Assembly (NCBI GenBank): GCA_946885735.1
Contig: CAMPGW010000033.1
Span: 1-26,805, forward strand
DNA length: 26,805 nucleotides
DNA from: an uncultured Gammaproteobacteria bacterium
GTDB taxonomy: Bacteria > Pseudomonadota > Gammaproteobacteria > Xanthomonadales > Xanthomonadaceae
Reading direction: 5' to 3'
Position 1 is the stretch's first letter. The number at the start of each line of letters is the position of its first letter. This document shows, in pieces, positions 7,990 through 15,239 of this stretch. The position numbers and the translations under genes were made by a program. The notes under the pieces are model-generated. The model did no database searches. It saw nothing but the letters and a program-made list of their open reading frames with translations, and had not been told where the DNA came from.

Positions 7990-9037
7990 AGACCTTCAAG
8001 GTATTCGCCTGCATCTCGGCCAGGGTCGGCGCCACGATGGCCGGAACGGGTGCAGGGCTGGCCAGCACCGAGAGTGTAGTGTCCCGAAGGGCGGCGCGGT
8101 CGCCGTGCGGCACGCTCCCGGCCGGGAAGTAGCGTGCCAGCGACTCGCCGACACCGCCCAGGCGCCAACCGACCGCGGGGCGGCCGCAGGCCAGGGCTTC
8201 GACCACCGTGCGACCGTAGGCCTCGGGTCGATTCGACAACTGCAGCACCAGGTCGCAGTCGCGATAGGCCGACGCCATGTCGGATACCGGCGGGAGGATG
8301 CGCACGGCCTGCGCGACGCCAAGGTCTGCGGCCCGGCCTTCCAGTTCGGCGCTGTATGCCTCGCGACCCGGCTCGCGCGTGCCCAGCAGGTCCAGGCGGG
8401 CCGGACATCCGGCCGCGTGGAGGTCGGCCAGCAACTGGATCGCGTCGGCATGGCCCTTCAGCCGCGTGCCACGCGCCGGCAGCAGCAATTGCGCTACGCC
8501 GGCGACGCGCGCGCGCGGCGGCTGCCGCGGGAAGCGGTCGGGATCCAGGCCGCGTTCGATCACCAGCAGGCGTTCGGGCGGCGTACGCGGCCACTGCTCG
8601 AGCACATGCCGGCGAACGGTGTCGGACACGCAGATCACGCGCTCGCCGCGGGTCATCACCGCGGAGTAGCGGCCTGGCGAGTTCAGGCCATGCACGGTGG
8701 TCAGGAAATGCGGCGGCGGGTCGAGCCCTCGCAGCGCCCAGTGCCCGATCCAGGCCGGCAAGCGCGAGCGCGCGTGGACGATGTCCGGTTTCCATTGGCG
8801 CAGAAGCGCGCGCAATCGTGGCACCGTCGCCAGCACCGCCGGCGACTTTCGACCGATCGCCAGCGTGAGGTGCTCGCTGCCGGCCGCGAGCAGGTCCTCG
8901 AGCATCCTGCCGCCGGCCGACACCACGATCGAACGATGGCCGGCACGAACCAGGGCCGTCGCGATCTCCAGGGTTGCCCGCTCGACGCCACCGTTGCCCA
9001 GGGCGGGCAGCAGCTGCACCACGGTCAGTCGCCGCAT
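7970..9037 (-). CDS. Family 4 glycosyltransferase (GT-B)
   Basis: A 355-residue GT4 enzyme. The N-terminal domain opens LTVVQLLPALGNGGVERATLEIA, the acceptor-side glycine loop common in LPS-core and capsule GT4 enzymes, followed by KPDIVHARSRLPAW. The C-terminal domain has the donor-binding EX7E motif in EAYGRTVVEALACGRPAV and a preceding VSDMASAYRDCDLVLQLS. No membrane segment is visible, so it should act at the cytoplasmic face. It starts 16 nt after the zf-CHCC gene and its end overlaps the ligase-like gene by 20 nt, placing it second in the operon. Donor and acceptor are not predictable from the sequence. An LPS inner or outer core step is the contextual inference. Confidence 0.9.
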   Translation of the reverse strand: MRRLTVVQLLPALGNGGVERATLEIATALVRAGHRSIVVSAGGRMLEDLLAAGSEHLTLAIGRKSPAVLATVPRLRALLRQWKPDIVHARSRLPAWIGHWALRGLDPPPHFLTTVHGLNSPGRYSAVMTRGERVICVSDTVRRHVLEQWPRTPPERLLVIERGLDPDRFPRQPPRARVAGVAQLLLPARGTRLKGHADAIQLLADLHAAGCPARLDLLGTREPGREAYSAELEGRAADLGVAQAVRILPPVSDMASAYRDCDLVLQLSNRPEAYGRTVVEALACGRPAVGWRLGGVGESLARYFPAGSVPHGDRAALRDTTLSVLASPAPVPAIVAPTLAEMQANTLKVYESIVA

Positions 9038-9053
9038 GGCGGAAGGGACCGTG

Positions 9054-9245
9054 TCAGTCCTCGAGCGTGAAGATCGCGCCGCAATAGGGGCAACGCGCCG
9101 ATCCCGTCGCCTCGATCGGCAGGTATACGCGCGGATGCGAGTTCCACAGCGCCATCGCCGGGGTCGGGCAGCTCAGCGGCAGTTCGGCGCGCCGGACCGC
9201 ATAGCGTCGCTCGGTGTTGGCGGGCTGGGGTTCGGGGCTCGACAT
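9054..9245 (-). CDS. Small zf-CHCC zinc-finger-domain protein
   Basis: A 63-residue protein matching the zf-CHCC family (PF10276-like, related to the mitochondrial complex I subunit NDUFS6). The likely zinc ligands are C26, H37, C52 and C55, in LSCP, NSHPRVYL and CPYCG. The ATG at 9245 is preceded by GAGGA about 7 nt upstream and by a good -10, which favours it over an upstream start that would add 28 low-complexity residues. It is the first gene of the core-biosynthesis operon. Its molecular role in bacteria is not established and it has no obvious link to LPS; co-transcription may simply be positional. Confidence 0.87.
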   Translation of the reverse strand: MSSPEPQPANTERRYAVRRAELPLSCPTPAMALWNSHPRVYLPIEATGSARCPYCGAIFTLED

Positions 9246-9271
9246 GGCGGCATCCTCGGAGGCAGGCCGGC

Positions 9272-9277
9272 ATTTTA
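9272..9277 (-). promoter_or_regulatory. Candidate -10 (TAAAAT) of the zf-CHCC/LPS-core operon
   Basis: Read on the minus strand, TAAAAT (9277 to 9272) matches 5 of 6 consensus bases and stands out in very GC-rich DNA. The predicted start is near 9265, giving a 20-nt leader that contains a GAGGA Shine-Dalgarno before the ATG at 9245. No clear -35 is seen. Confidence 0.45.
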
Positions 9278-9295
9278 CCCCGCCCGCCCCGCCCC

Positions 9296-9353
9296 GCGCC
9301 GATCCAACTCGCGCCGATCCAATTCGCACCGATCAGCCTGCGCCGATCATCCC
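9296..9353. repeat. Four-copy imperfect 14-15-bp tandem repeat
   Basis: Units are GCGCCGATCCAACTC (9296-9310), GCGCCGATCCAATTC (9311-9325), GCACCGATCAGCCT (9326-9339) and GCGCCGATCATCCC (9340-9353). The shared core is GCRCCGATC. The last unit covers the end of the yceI-like reading frame (stop at 9347-9349), and the first lies about 19 bp upstream of the -10 of the zf-CHCC operon, where -35 or activator contacts would fall. Confidence 0.7.
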
Positions 9354-9937
9354 GCGGCAGGCGTCGCCGGCGCCGGCACCCGGGCTTCCATGCTGATGTC
9401 CAGCCGCACCTCGTCGGGCACCGCGCCCAGCATGCCGTCCACGCCGAAGTCGGAGCGACGGATGGTGGCCGTGGCGTCGAAACCCGCGGCCGGCATCTTC
9501 GAACGCGCGCTTGGCGCGGTGCTGTTGATGGTGACCTCGAACACCACCGGGCGGGTGACGCCGTGGATGCTCAGGTCCCCCGCCACCGAGAGCCGGTTCT
9601 CCCCGCGCACGGTGACGGCGGTGCTCTTGAAGCTGGCGGTCGGGAATTGCGCGACGTCGAAGAAATCCGCGCTGGCCAGGTGCGCGTCGAGCTTGGGCAC
9701 GCCGGTGCTCAGCGAGGACATCGGCAGCGTCACCTCGATGGACGAACGCGACGGGTCGGCCGGATCGAAGTCGAATCGCCCGCTGACCTCGTTGAGCCGG
9801 CCCTTGAGGTTCGAGTAGCCGCCGTGGCCGTAGGTGAAGAACACCTGGGTGTGGCGCGCGTCGATCTCGTAGGTCGCCGCCGCGGCGGGGGCCGCCAGGG
9901 CGAAAGCGAGCAGGCAGGACGACAGCAGGTGCTTCAT
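9347..9937 (-). CDS. YceI-family periplasmic lipid-binding-like protein
   Basis: A 196-residue secreted YceI-fold protein, a lipocalin-like barrel that in characterised members binds isoprenoid chains; the function is otherwise poorly known. Signal peptide MKHLLSSCLLAFALAAPAAA is followed by ATYEIDARHTQVFFTYGHGGYSNLKG, the diagnostic YceI opening. Other family blocks are FDPADPSRSSIEVTLPMSSL, LASADFFDVAQFPTASFKS, GDLSIHGVTRPVVFEV and a late RSDFGVDGML. The ATG at 9937 is chosen because the signal peptide starts there and GGAG lies 7 nt upstream. The protein ends in a short Pro/Ala-rich tail (VPAPATPAAG) encoded across the tandem repeat. It is a single-gene unit, divergent from the ELM1-family gene. 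Confidence 0.92.
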   Translation of the reverse strand: MKHLLSSCLLAFALAAPAAAATYEIDARHTQVFFTYGHGGYSNLKGRLNEVSGRFDFDPADPSRSSIEVTLPMSSLSTGVPKLDAHLASADFFDVAQFPTASFKSTAVTVRGENRLSVAGDLSIHGVTRPVVFEVTINSTAPSARSKMPAAGFDATATIRRSDFGVDGMLGAVPDEVRLDISMEARVPAPATPAAG

Positions 9938-10005
9938 GCGGGACTCCGGTGGGAACGGGAAGGTCCGGATCATCGCAGGTTTGCCGTCGCGGGCGCGTGG
10001 ACTGC

Positions 10006-10011
10006 TAAGCT
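10006..10011 (+). promoter_or_regulatory. Candidate extended -10 (TGC-TAAGCT) giving a leaderless ELM1-family mRNA
   Basis: TAAGCT is preceded by TGC (the extended -10 TGn element) and ends exactly 6 nt before the GTG at 10018. The predicted start point is therefore the first base of the start codon. No Shine-Dalgarno is present. Confidence 0.42.
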
Positions 10012-10017
10012 CGCCGC

Positions 10018-10995
10018 GTGCCCGCGAAACCCGACGCCGCCGCGCCGTCCCCCGAATGCTGGGCGCTGCACGACGGCGCCGCCGGCAATCGCCGGCAGGT
10101 GCTCGCGCTGGCCGACGCCCTTGGCCTGCGGCCCCTCGAGATCGTCCTGGAGCCCACGCGCCTCGCGCGTTGGCTGGCGCCGCGACGATTCCCCGGCGCG
10201 GCCGCGGCCCTCGGCGCCGACTTCGCCCGCGCGCTGGCCGGGGCCGCGCCGCGCCTGGCGCTGGGCTGTGGTCGGCAGGCGGCGCTGGCGACACGGCTGG
10301 CTCGCGAGCGCGGCATCCCGGTCGTGCAGATCCTCGATCCGCGCCTGTCGCTGCGCCACTGGGACCAGTTGGTGATACCGGAGCATGACGACCGCCGCGG
10401 CGCGAATGTCGTCACCCTCCACGGCAGCCTGCATCCGGTGGACGAGGGATGGCTGGAACGAGCCCGTCACCGGGACGAGGTCCTGGCGCGCATGCAGGCG
10501 CCGTTGACCGCGGTGCTGGTCGGTGCACCGACCGCCGCCGTGCCCTGGTCACGAGCGGACCTCGACCAGGCACTCGCGCGACTCGAGGCGCATTGCGACG
10601 CCGAAGGCGGCAGCCTCCTGTTGTGCGCATCCCGGCGCACCCCCGGGGCTTGGGCCGACGACCTGCGTGCCCGCTTCGCCGGCACACGCCACCGCGCCTG
10701 GCTCGACGCGCGGGATGGCGCCAACCCTTACGTCGCGGCCCTGGCCCGGGCCGACCGCATCGTCGTGAGCGCCGATTCGGCCAACATGCTCTCGGAGGCC
10801 TGCGCGACCTCGGCGCCCGTGTACGTTTTCGGTTTGCAGGACGCGCACGGCCGCATCGGCCGCTTCGTGCACGGGTTGCTGGAAAATCGGCGCGCATTGC
10901 CGCTGGACGCCTTGCCCGAACGCGGCGATTCCCGGCCGCTGCGCGAAACCGCGCGGGTCGCCGCGGAACTCAGGCGTCGGCTGCGCCTGGACTGA
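10018..10995 (+). CDS. ELM1/GtrOC1-family protein (PF06258-like)
   Basis: A 325-residue protein of the family named after plant mitochondrial-fission ELM1, which in bacteria has a GT-B-like fold and unknown chemistry. It opens with CWALHDGAAGNRRQVLALADALG, and contains VQILDPRLSLRHWDQLVIPEHD, GANVVTLHGSLHPV, LLCASRRTPG, ANPYVAALARADRIVVSADSANMLSEA and PVYVFGLQ, all recognisable family blocks. The GTG start is supported by homology and by the -10 placed 6 nt upstream. The bacterial role is unproven, but a nucleotide-sugar-linked or envelope role would fit the neighbourhood. Its last 26 nt overlap the end of glnE on the other strand. Confidence 0.87.
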   Translation: MPAKPDAAAPSPECWALHDGAAGNRRQVLALADALGLRPLEIVLEPTRLARWLAPRRFPGAAAALGADFARALAGAAPRLALGCGRQAALATRLARERGIPVVQILDPRLSLRHWDQLVIPEHDDRRGANVVTLHGSLHPVDEGWLERARHRDEVLARMQAPLTAVLVGAPTAAVPWSRADLDQALARLEAHCDAEGGSLLLCASRRTPGAWADDLRARFAGTRHRAWLDARDGANPYVAALARADRIVVSADSANMLSEACATSAPVYVFGLQDAHGRIGRFVHGLLENRRALPLDALPERGDSRPLRETARVAAELRRRLRLD

Positions 10996-13780
10996 AGTCC
11001 AGGCCGGCGCGCCGGCAGGCCGTGCGCACGCTGGCGCGCGCCGCTGCCAGCGGCCCGTCTTCCGGAACCAGCCGCGGACGGCGATCGAGCGTGCAATCGA
11101 GCGCGCGCGCGACCAGGGTTGCATGCGCGCCGCCCAGTTCACCTGCCGCGGCTTCCGTCAGCAGACCCGCGGCAACGAGCGTCGACAGCAGGCCGGGCGT
11201 ATCGCGTGGTTCGCACAGATCGGGACATCGCGAGGCGTGGCCGAGCACCTGCGCCTGCAGCAGGAACTCCAGGTCCACCAGTCCACCCTCGCCTTGCTTG
11301 AGGTCGAAGCGGTGGCCGTCGCTGCGGTCCAGCTCGGCGCGCATGCGGCGGCGCATCGCCACGACCTCGCCGGCCAGCGCAAGGGGTTCACGCTCGCGCA
11401 CCAGCACCTCGCGGCGGATCGCCTCGAAACGCGCGCAAACGGCCGCGTCGCCGGCGGCGGCGCGCGCGCGCACCAGGGCCTGCTGTTCCCAGATCCACGC
11501 ACGGCGCCGCTGGTAGTCCTCGAAGCTGCGCGTGCTCGAAACCAGCACGCCCTTGGCGCCGTCGGGGCGCAGTCGCACGTCGACCTCGTAGAGGCGACCC
11601 GCCGGGGTGACGGTGCCGAGCAAGGCGACCAGTTTCTGGGCGAGGCGCGCGAAGTACCGCGGCACGTCGAGCGGGCGCGGACCGTCCGAAGCCGATTCAC
11701 CGTCGGCATCGTGCAGGAACACCAGGTCCAGGTCGGAGTCGAAGCCGAGCTCGCGGCCACCGACGCTGCCGTAGGCGATGACGGCGAAACCGGCGCCAGG
11801 CATGCGCCCGTGGACTGGTTCGATTTCCCGTCGTGCCAGTGCATGCGTTTCGCGCAGCAGCGCATCGGCCAGGACCGCGAGCTGTCGCGCCCCATCCAGT
11901 GCCGGCTGCCGTTGCGCCAGCGTGGCCAGCGCGATCCGGAAGGACAGGCTTTGCCGCAGTTCGTTGAGCCCGGTGAGCGCGGACTCGACGTCACTCGCGG
12001 CGAGCAGGCGCGCCTGCGCCCGCACCTGGTCCTCGAGCGCCGCGGCCTCCGGCACCGGCCCGGCGGCACGGCTGTCGAGCAGTTCGTCCAGCAACAGCGG
12101 GTGCGCCGCGAGGCGGTCCGACAGCAAGGCGCTGCGCGCGGTGACGTCGACCAGCCGGGCCAGCGCCGCAGGCTGCTCATCGAGCAGCGCGAGATAGCTC
12201 GGGCGGCGGGCGATGGACTGCAACAAGGTCAATCCGCGCGGCAAGGCCGCATCCGGCGCGCTGCTGGCGGCCGCCGCTTCCAACAGCGCCGGCAACACAT
12301 GGTCGAGCCGCTGCCGCGCGCCCTCCGAGAGGGCGCGCACCGCCGGCGAGCGGGAGAAGTCGCGCAGGCGAACGTGGTGCGCGGCCGCCTCGGTGAAGCC
12401 GGCGTCGTCCAGCGCCTGTTGCTGCGCGTCATCGGGCAGCGCACGCCAGTAGAGCGCGAGGTCCGAGGCATTGGCGCGACGCTTGCGTGCCTGCAGCAGG
12501 TCGGCGAACGCGCGGGCGACGCGGTCGCGATGCGCCTGCAGCTCCAGCCCGAAGGCCTCCGCATCCGCATACCCCATCGCCCGCGCCACCCGCTCGCGGC
12601 CGAGCGGATCGGCGGGCAGCGCATGCACCTGCTGGTCGCCGAGCATCTGCACGCGGTTCTCCACGCGGCGCAGGAAGCGGTAGGCGTCGGCCAGTTCGGC
12701 GGCGGTCGCGGTGGGCAGGTGCCCGGCGTCCGCCAGCGCCTGCAGTGCCGCGAGCAAGCCGCGCTGGCGCAGCGGGGGCTCGCGCCCCGCGCGGATCAGT
12801 TGCAAGGCCTGCACCAGGAATTCGATCTCGCGGATGCCACCCGGACCGAGCTTGAGGTCGTCGGCCAGTTCGCGCCGTTGCACCTGCGCGTCCACCAGCG
12901 CCTTCATGCCGCGCAGGCCGTCAAGCGCGGTGTAGTCGAGATAACGCCGGAACACGAAGGGTTGCAAGGCCGCGAGCAGGCGCTCGCCGGCGTCCCGGTC
13001 GCCGGCCACCGGGCGCGCCTTCACCCAGGCGTAGCGCTCCCAGTCGCGTCCTTCGCGCTGGTAGTACTGCTCCATCGCCGCAAAGCTCAGCGCCAGTCGG
13101 CCCGACGCGCCGAACGGCCGCAGGCGCAGGTCCACGCGATGGCAGAAGCCTTCGGCGCCCACCTCGCCGAGCAGTTGCGCCAGGCGCTGCCCGACCCGCG
13201 TGCACCATGCCTCGGCATCGAGCGGGTGGGCGCCGTCGCTCAGCGCGGCGCCGGGCTCGGCATACGCGTAGATCAGGTCGACGTCGGAGGAAAAATTGAG
13301 CTCGCCACCGCCCAGCTTGCCGAGCCCGAACACCACCAGCGCCAGTGGCGCGCCGTCGGCGCCCGGCAGTCGGCCGTGGCGCGCGGCGACCTGCGCGGTG
13401 GCGACCGCCAACGCGGCCTCGAGCGCCTGTTCGGCGATGCGCGTGGCGCCAGCCAGGGTCGCTTCGACGTCGTCGAGCCCGTGCACGTCCCGCCATACCA
13501 AACGGGTGGACTCGGCCTTGCGCCAGCGGCGCAGGCGGTCGGGCCAATCGCCGGTCGCGGTGTCGGCGGGCGGTGGGGGAAGCGGATCCCCGTCCAGGCG
13601 CTCGAGCAAGTCCGGCTGCGACACCAGCGTATCGATGGCGAAGTCGCTGGCCAGCGCCACCGCGGCGACCCGCGCACGCAGGCTGGCATCGGCCGCCAGC
13701 GCAGGCGCCGTGCGCTCGACCCGCGCCAGGGCGCGCGCCACCAGGGAGGCAAGGGGATCGTGCAGCGGCGACACCGGCAT
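10970..13780 (-). CDS. glnE: Bifunctional glutamine synthetase adenylyltransferase/adenylyl-removing enzyme
   Basis: A 936-residue protein, the usual length for GlnE, which adenylylates or deadenylylates glutamine synthetase in response to PII and glutamine. Two nucleotidyltransferase domains are clear. The N-terminal (removing) domain carries GGGELNFSSDVDLIYAY at about residues 156-172. The C-terminal (adenylylating) domain carries GGRELGFDSDLDLVFLHD at about 674-690. Between them lie family blocks such as GPGGIREIEFLVQALQL and, near the end, the equivalent GGLVDLEFLLQAQVL. The ATG at 13780 is chosen because homology begins at MPVSPLHDPLASL and a -10 sits exactly 6 nt upstream; an earlier in-frame start at 13819 would run into the mgtE terminator. 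The gene stands alone. Confidence 0.97.
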   Translation of the reverse strand: MPVSPLHDPLASLVARALARVERTAPALAADASLRARVAAVALASDFAIDTLVSQPDLLERLDGDPLPPPPADTATGDWPDRLRRWRKAESTRLVWRDVHGLDDVEATLAGATRIAEQALEAALAVATAQVAARHGRLPGADGAPLALVVFGLGKLGGGELNFSSDVDLIYAYAEPGAALSDGAHPLDAEAWCTRVGQRLAQLLGEVGAEGFCHRVDLRLRPFGASGRLALSFAAMEQYYQREGRDWERYAWVKARPVAGDRDAGERLLAALQPFVFRRYLDYTALDGLRGMKALVDAQVQRRELADDLKLGPGGIREIEFLVQALQLIRAGREPPLRQRGLLAALQALADAGHLPTATAAELADAYRFLRRVENRVQMLGDQQVHALPADPLGRERVARAMGYADAEAFGLELQAHRDRVARAFADLLQARKRRANASDLALYWRALPDDAQQQALDDAGFTEAAAHHVRLRDFSRSPAVRALSEGARQRLDHVLPALLEAAAASSAPDAALPRGLTLLQSIARRPSYLALLDEQPAALARLVDVTARSALLSDRLAAHPLLLDELLDSRAAGPVPEAAALEDQVRAQARLLAASDVESALTGLNELRQSLSFRIALATLAQRQPALDGARQLAVLADALLRETHALARREIEPVHGRMPGAGFAVIAYGSVGGRELGFDSDLDLVFLHDADGESASDGPRPLDVPRYFARLAQKLVALLGTVTPAGRLYEVDVRLRPDGAKGVLVSSTRSFEDYQRRRAWIWEQQALVRARAAAGDAAVCARFEAIRREVLVREREPLALAGEVVAMRRRMRAELDRSDGHRFDLKQGEGGLVDLEFLLQAQVLGHASRCPDLCEPRDTPGLLSTLVAAGLLTEAAAGELGGAHATLVARALDCTLDRRPRLVPEDGPLAAARASVRTACRRAGLDFSPGAADA

Positions 13781-13786
13781 GCCGCG

Positions 13787-13792
13787 ATTCTG
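13787..13792 (-). promoter_or_regulatory. Candidate extended -10 (TGC-CAGAAT) giving leaderless glnE mRNA
   Basis: On the minus strand CAGAAT (13792 to 13787) is preceded by TGC, an extended -10 context, and ends exactly 6 nt before the ATG at 13780. Transcription is therefore predicted to begin at the A of the start codon. No Shine-Dalgarno is visible. No sigma-54 GG-N10-GC element was noticed. Confidence 0.42.
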
Positions 13793-13814
13793 GCACAGGC
13801 GCGCACGACGGCCG

Positions 13815-13853
13815 CGCAAAGAAAAGCCCGCAGCGCGAGTCGCGACTGCGGGC
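13815..13853 (-). terminator. Intrinsic terminator of mgtE
   Basis: The arms GCCCGCAG (13826-13833) and CTGCGGGC (13846-13853) pair, with a further CGCG/CGCG pairing inside the loop. Read on the minus strand the stem is followed by TTTTCTTTG (from 13825 down). It lies about 95 nt after the mgtE stop and before the glnE start, so it insulates glnE from mgtE transcription. The rest of the 13793-13947 gap shows nothing else clear. Confidence 0.78.
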
Positions 13854-13947
13854 CCTCCTGCCCTCCCCCATCACGGAATCGCACCGTGGGAAGCACCTGC
13901 ATCCTGGCCCGGCGGCGGGGCGCGACGCACGTTGCAGCGCAGCAAAA

Positions 13948-15150
13948 TCAGAGGATCAGCCAGGTCACCAGGGCGAGGAAGGTGCCCATGCTGAAGACAT
14001 CGGTCACGGTGGACAGGAAGATGCTCGAGGCCGTGGCGGGATCGGCACCGAGCCGGCGCAGCAGCAGCGGGATGGTCGAGCCCGCCAGGCCGGCGACGGC
14101 GCAGCTGGCCGTCATCGCGCCCATCGTGATCAGCGCGAGGTGGATCGGATCGCCGTTCTCCGGGTGTCGCGCGGACACGATGTACATGCCGACGCCTGCC
14201 AGCGCACCGGTGACCGCGCCGTTCATCGCGCCGAGCAGCGTTTCCTTGGCGACCAGGCCGGCCACGCGCATGCCGCGCAACTCCCCCAGCGTGATGCCGC
14301 GCAGCACGATCGCCAGCGACTGGCAACCGAGGTTTCCGCTCTGGCCGGCGAGCACCGGCAGGAACATCGCCAGCACCACGATGCGGTCGATGGCGTCCTG
14401 GAACATGCCCACCACCGCGGCGCTGACGAACACCGTCAGCAGGTTGATCTGCAACCACGGGTGGCGGAACTTGAAACTGCGCAACAACGGCGTGGCCAGG
14501 CGCTCTTCCTTCTCCACGCCGACCATGGCGCCGGCCTGCGCGGAGATCTCGAAGGCCTGCTGCTCGAACAGGGTCTGCCCGCGCACCTGCCCGACCAGCG
14601 TGCCGTCGGCTTCGCACACCGGGTAGACGGGGTAGTGGCGGGTCACCACTTCACGCATCGCCTGCACCAGGGTCATTTCCGGCAACAGGAAGAAAGGCGC
14701 GCGCAGCATCACCTGGTCCAGGGTCTGGCTGCGATCGGCGTACAGGAGTTCGCGGAACGCGGCCACGCCGATCAGCCGATTGCCGGTGTCGACGACGAAC
14801 AGGTAGGTCACCATCCGGTGTCGGATGGTTTCGCGCAGCACGTCGATGGCGGTGGCCACGCCGGTGCCGCTGCGGAATACCGCCGGCGAATCCTCCAGCA
14901 GCCTGCCCACGGTGCCCTCGGGGTAGCGCAGCGAATCCATCCACTCCACGCCCGCGGGCGAGGCCTCGAGGATGCGTTCGCGGCTTTCCTCCGACATCGC
15001 CGAGAGGATCCGGTTGGCGCGTGCGGGCGGCAGCGCCGACAGCACCCTCGCGGCCGTGGCCGGCTCGTGCTCGTCCAGTCGCTCGATCGCGGTCTGGGTA
15101 TCCAGTCGGGCGACCTGCCCGACCAGCGGGTTGTTCGGATCGGGTGCCAA
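13948..15150 (-). CDS. mgtE: MgtE-type magnesium transporter with a short N-domain
   Basis: A 400-residue Mg2+ channel/transporter. In order: a compact helical N-domain (about residues 10-75), two CBS domains (about 78-150 and 150-205; HRMVTYLFVVDTGNRLIGV and HYPVYPVCEADGTLVGQV), a connecting helix, then five membrane segments from about residue 232. Pore-domain signatures are QSGNLGCQSLAIVLRG, NGAVTGALAGVGM, GSTIPLLLRRLGADPATAS and TDVFSMGTFL. The only start codon after the in-frame TAG at 15178-15180 is the TTG at 15150. The protein is shorter than the usual roughly 450 residues, with the loss in the N-domain that normally helps sense cytosolic Mg2+. It is followed by its own terminator. 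A weak -10 (TACCCT, 15185 to 15180) lies upstream. Confidence 0.9.
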   Translation of the reverse strand: MAPDPNNPLVGQVARLDTQTAIERLDEHEPATAARVLSALPPARANRILSAMSEESRERILEASPAGVEWMDSLRYPEGTVGRLLEDSPAVFRSGTGVATAIDVLRETIRHRMVTYLFVVDTGNRLIGVAAFRELLYADRSQTLDQVMLRAPFFLLPEMTLVQAMREVVTRHYPVYPVCEADGTLVGQVRGQTLFEQQAFEISAQAGAMVGVEKEERLATPLLRSFKFRHPWLQINLLTVFVSAAVVGMFQDAIDRIVVLAMFLPVLAGQSGNLGCQSLAIVLRGITLGELRGMRVAGLVAKETLLGAMNGAVTGALAGVGMYIVSARHPENGDPIHLALITMGAMTASCAVAGLAGSTIPLLLRRLGADPATASSIFLSTVTDVFSMGTFLALVTWLIL

Positions 15151-15228
15151 GGGTGTCTCGGGACTCGCGGGGAGGGCCTAGGGTAGCGCAAGCCCACGAT
15201 GCTGGCCTGCCGGGCGGGTGTCCGGCGT

Positions 15229-15234
15229 TAGGCT
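15229..15234 (+). promoter_or_regulatory. Candidate -10 (TAGGCT) of the GT-C gene
   Basis: TAGGCT ends 5 nt before the ATG at 15240, so the transcript would start at or within 1 nt of the start codon. A GGAG lies between, but only 1 nt from the ATG, too close to act as a Shine-Dalgarno. The match to consensus is modest. Confidence 0.3.
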
Positions 15235-15239
15235 GGAGC

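Noticed and set aside
11123..14626. Very long open frame (over 1,100 codons) on the plus strand
   Set aside because: It runs antisense through glnE and the end of mgtE. Its translation is low-complexity Arg/Ala/Gln-rich with no family signal, a typical GC-rich shadow frame.
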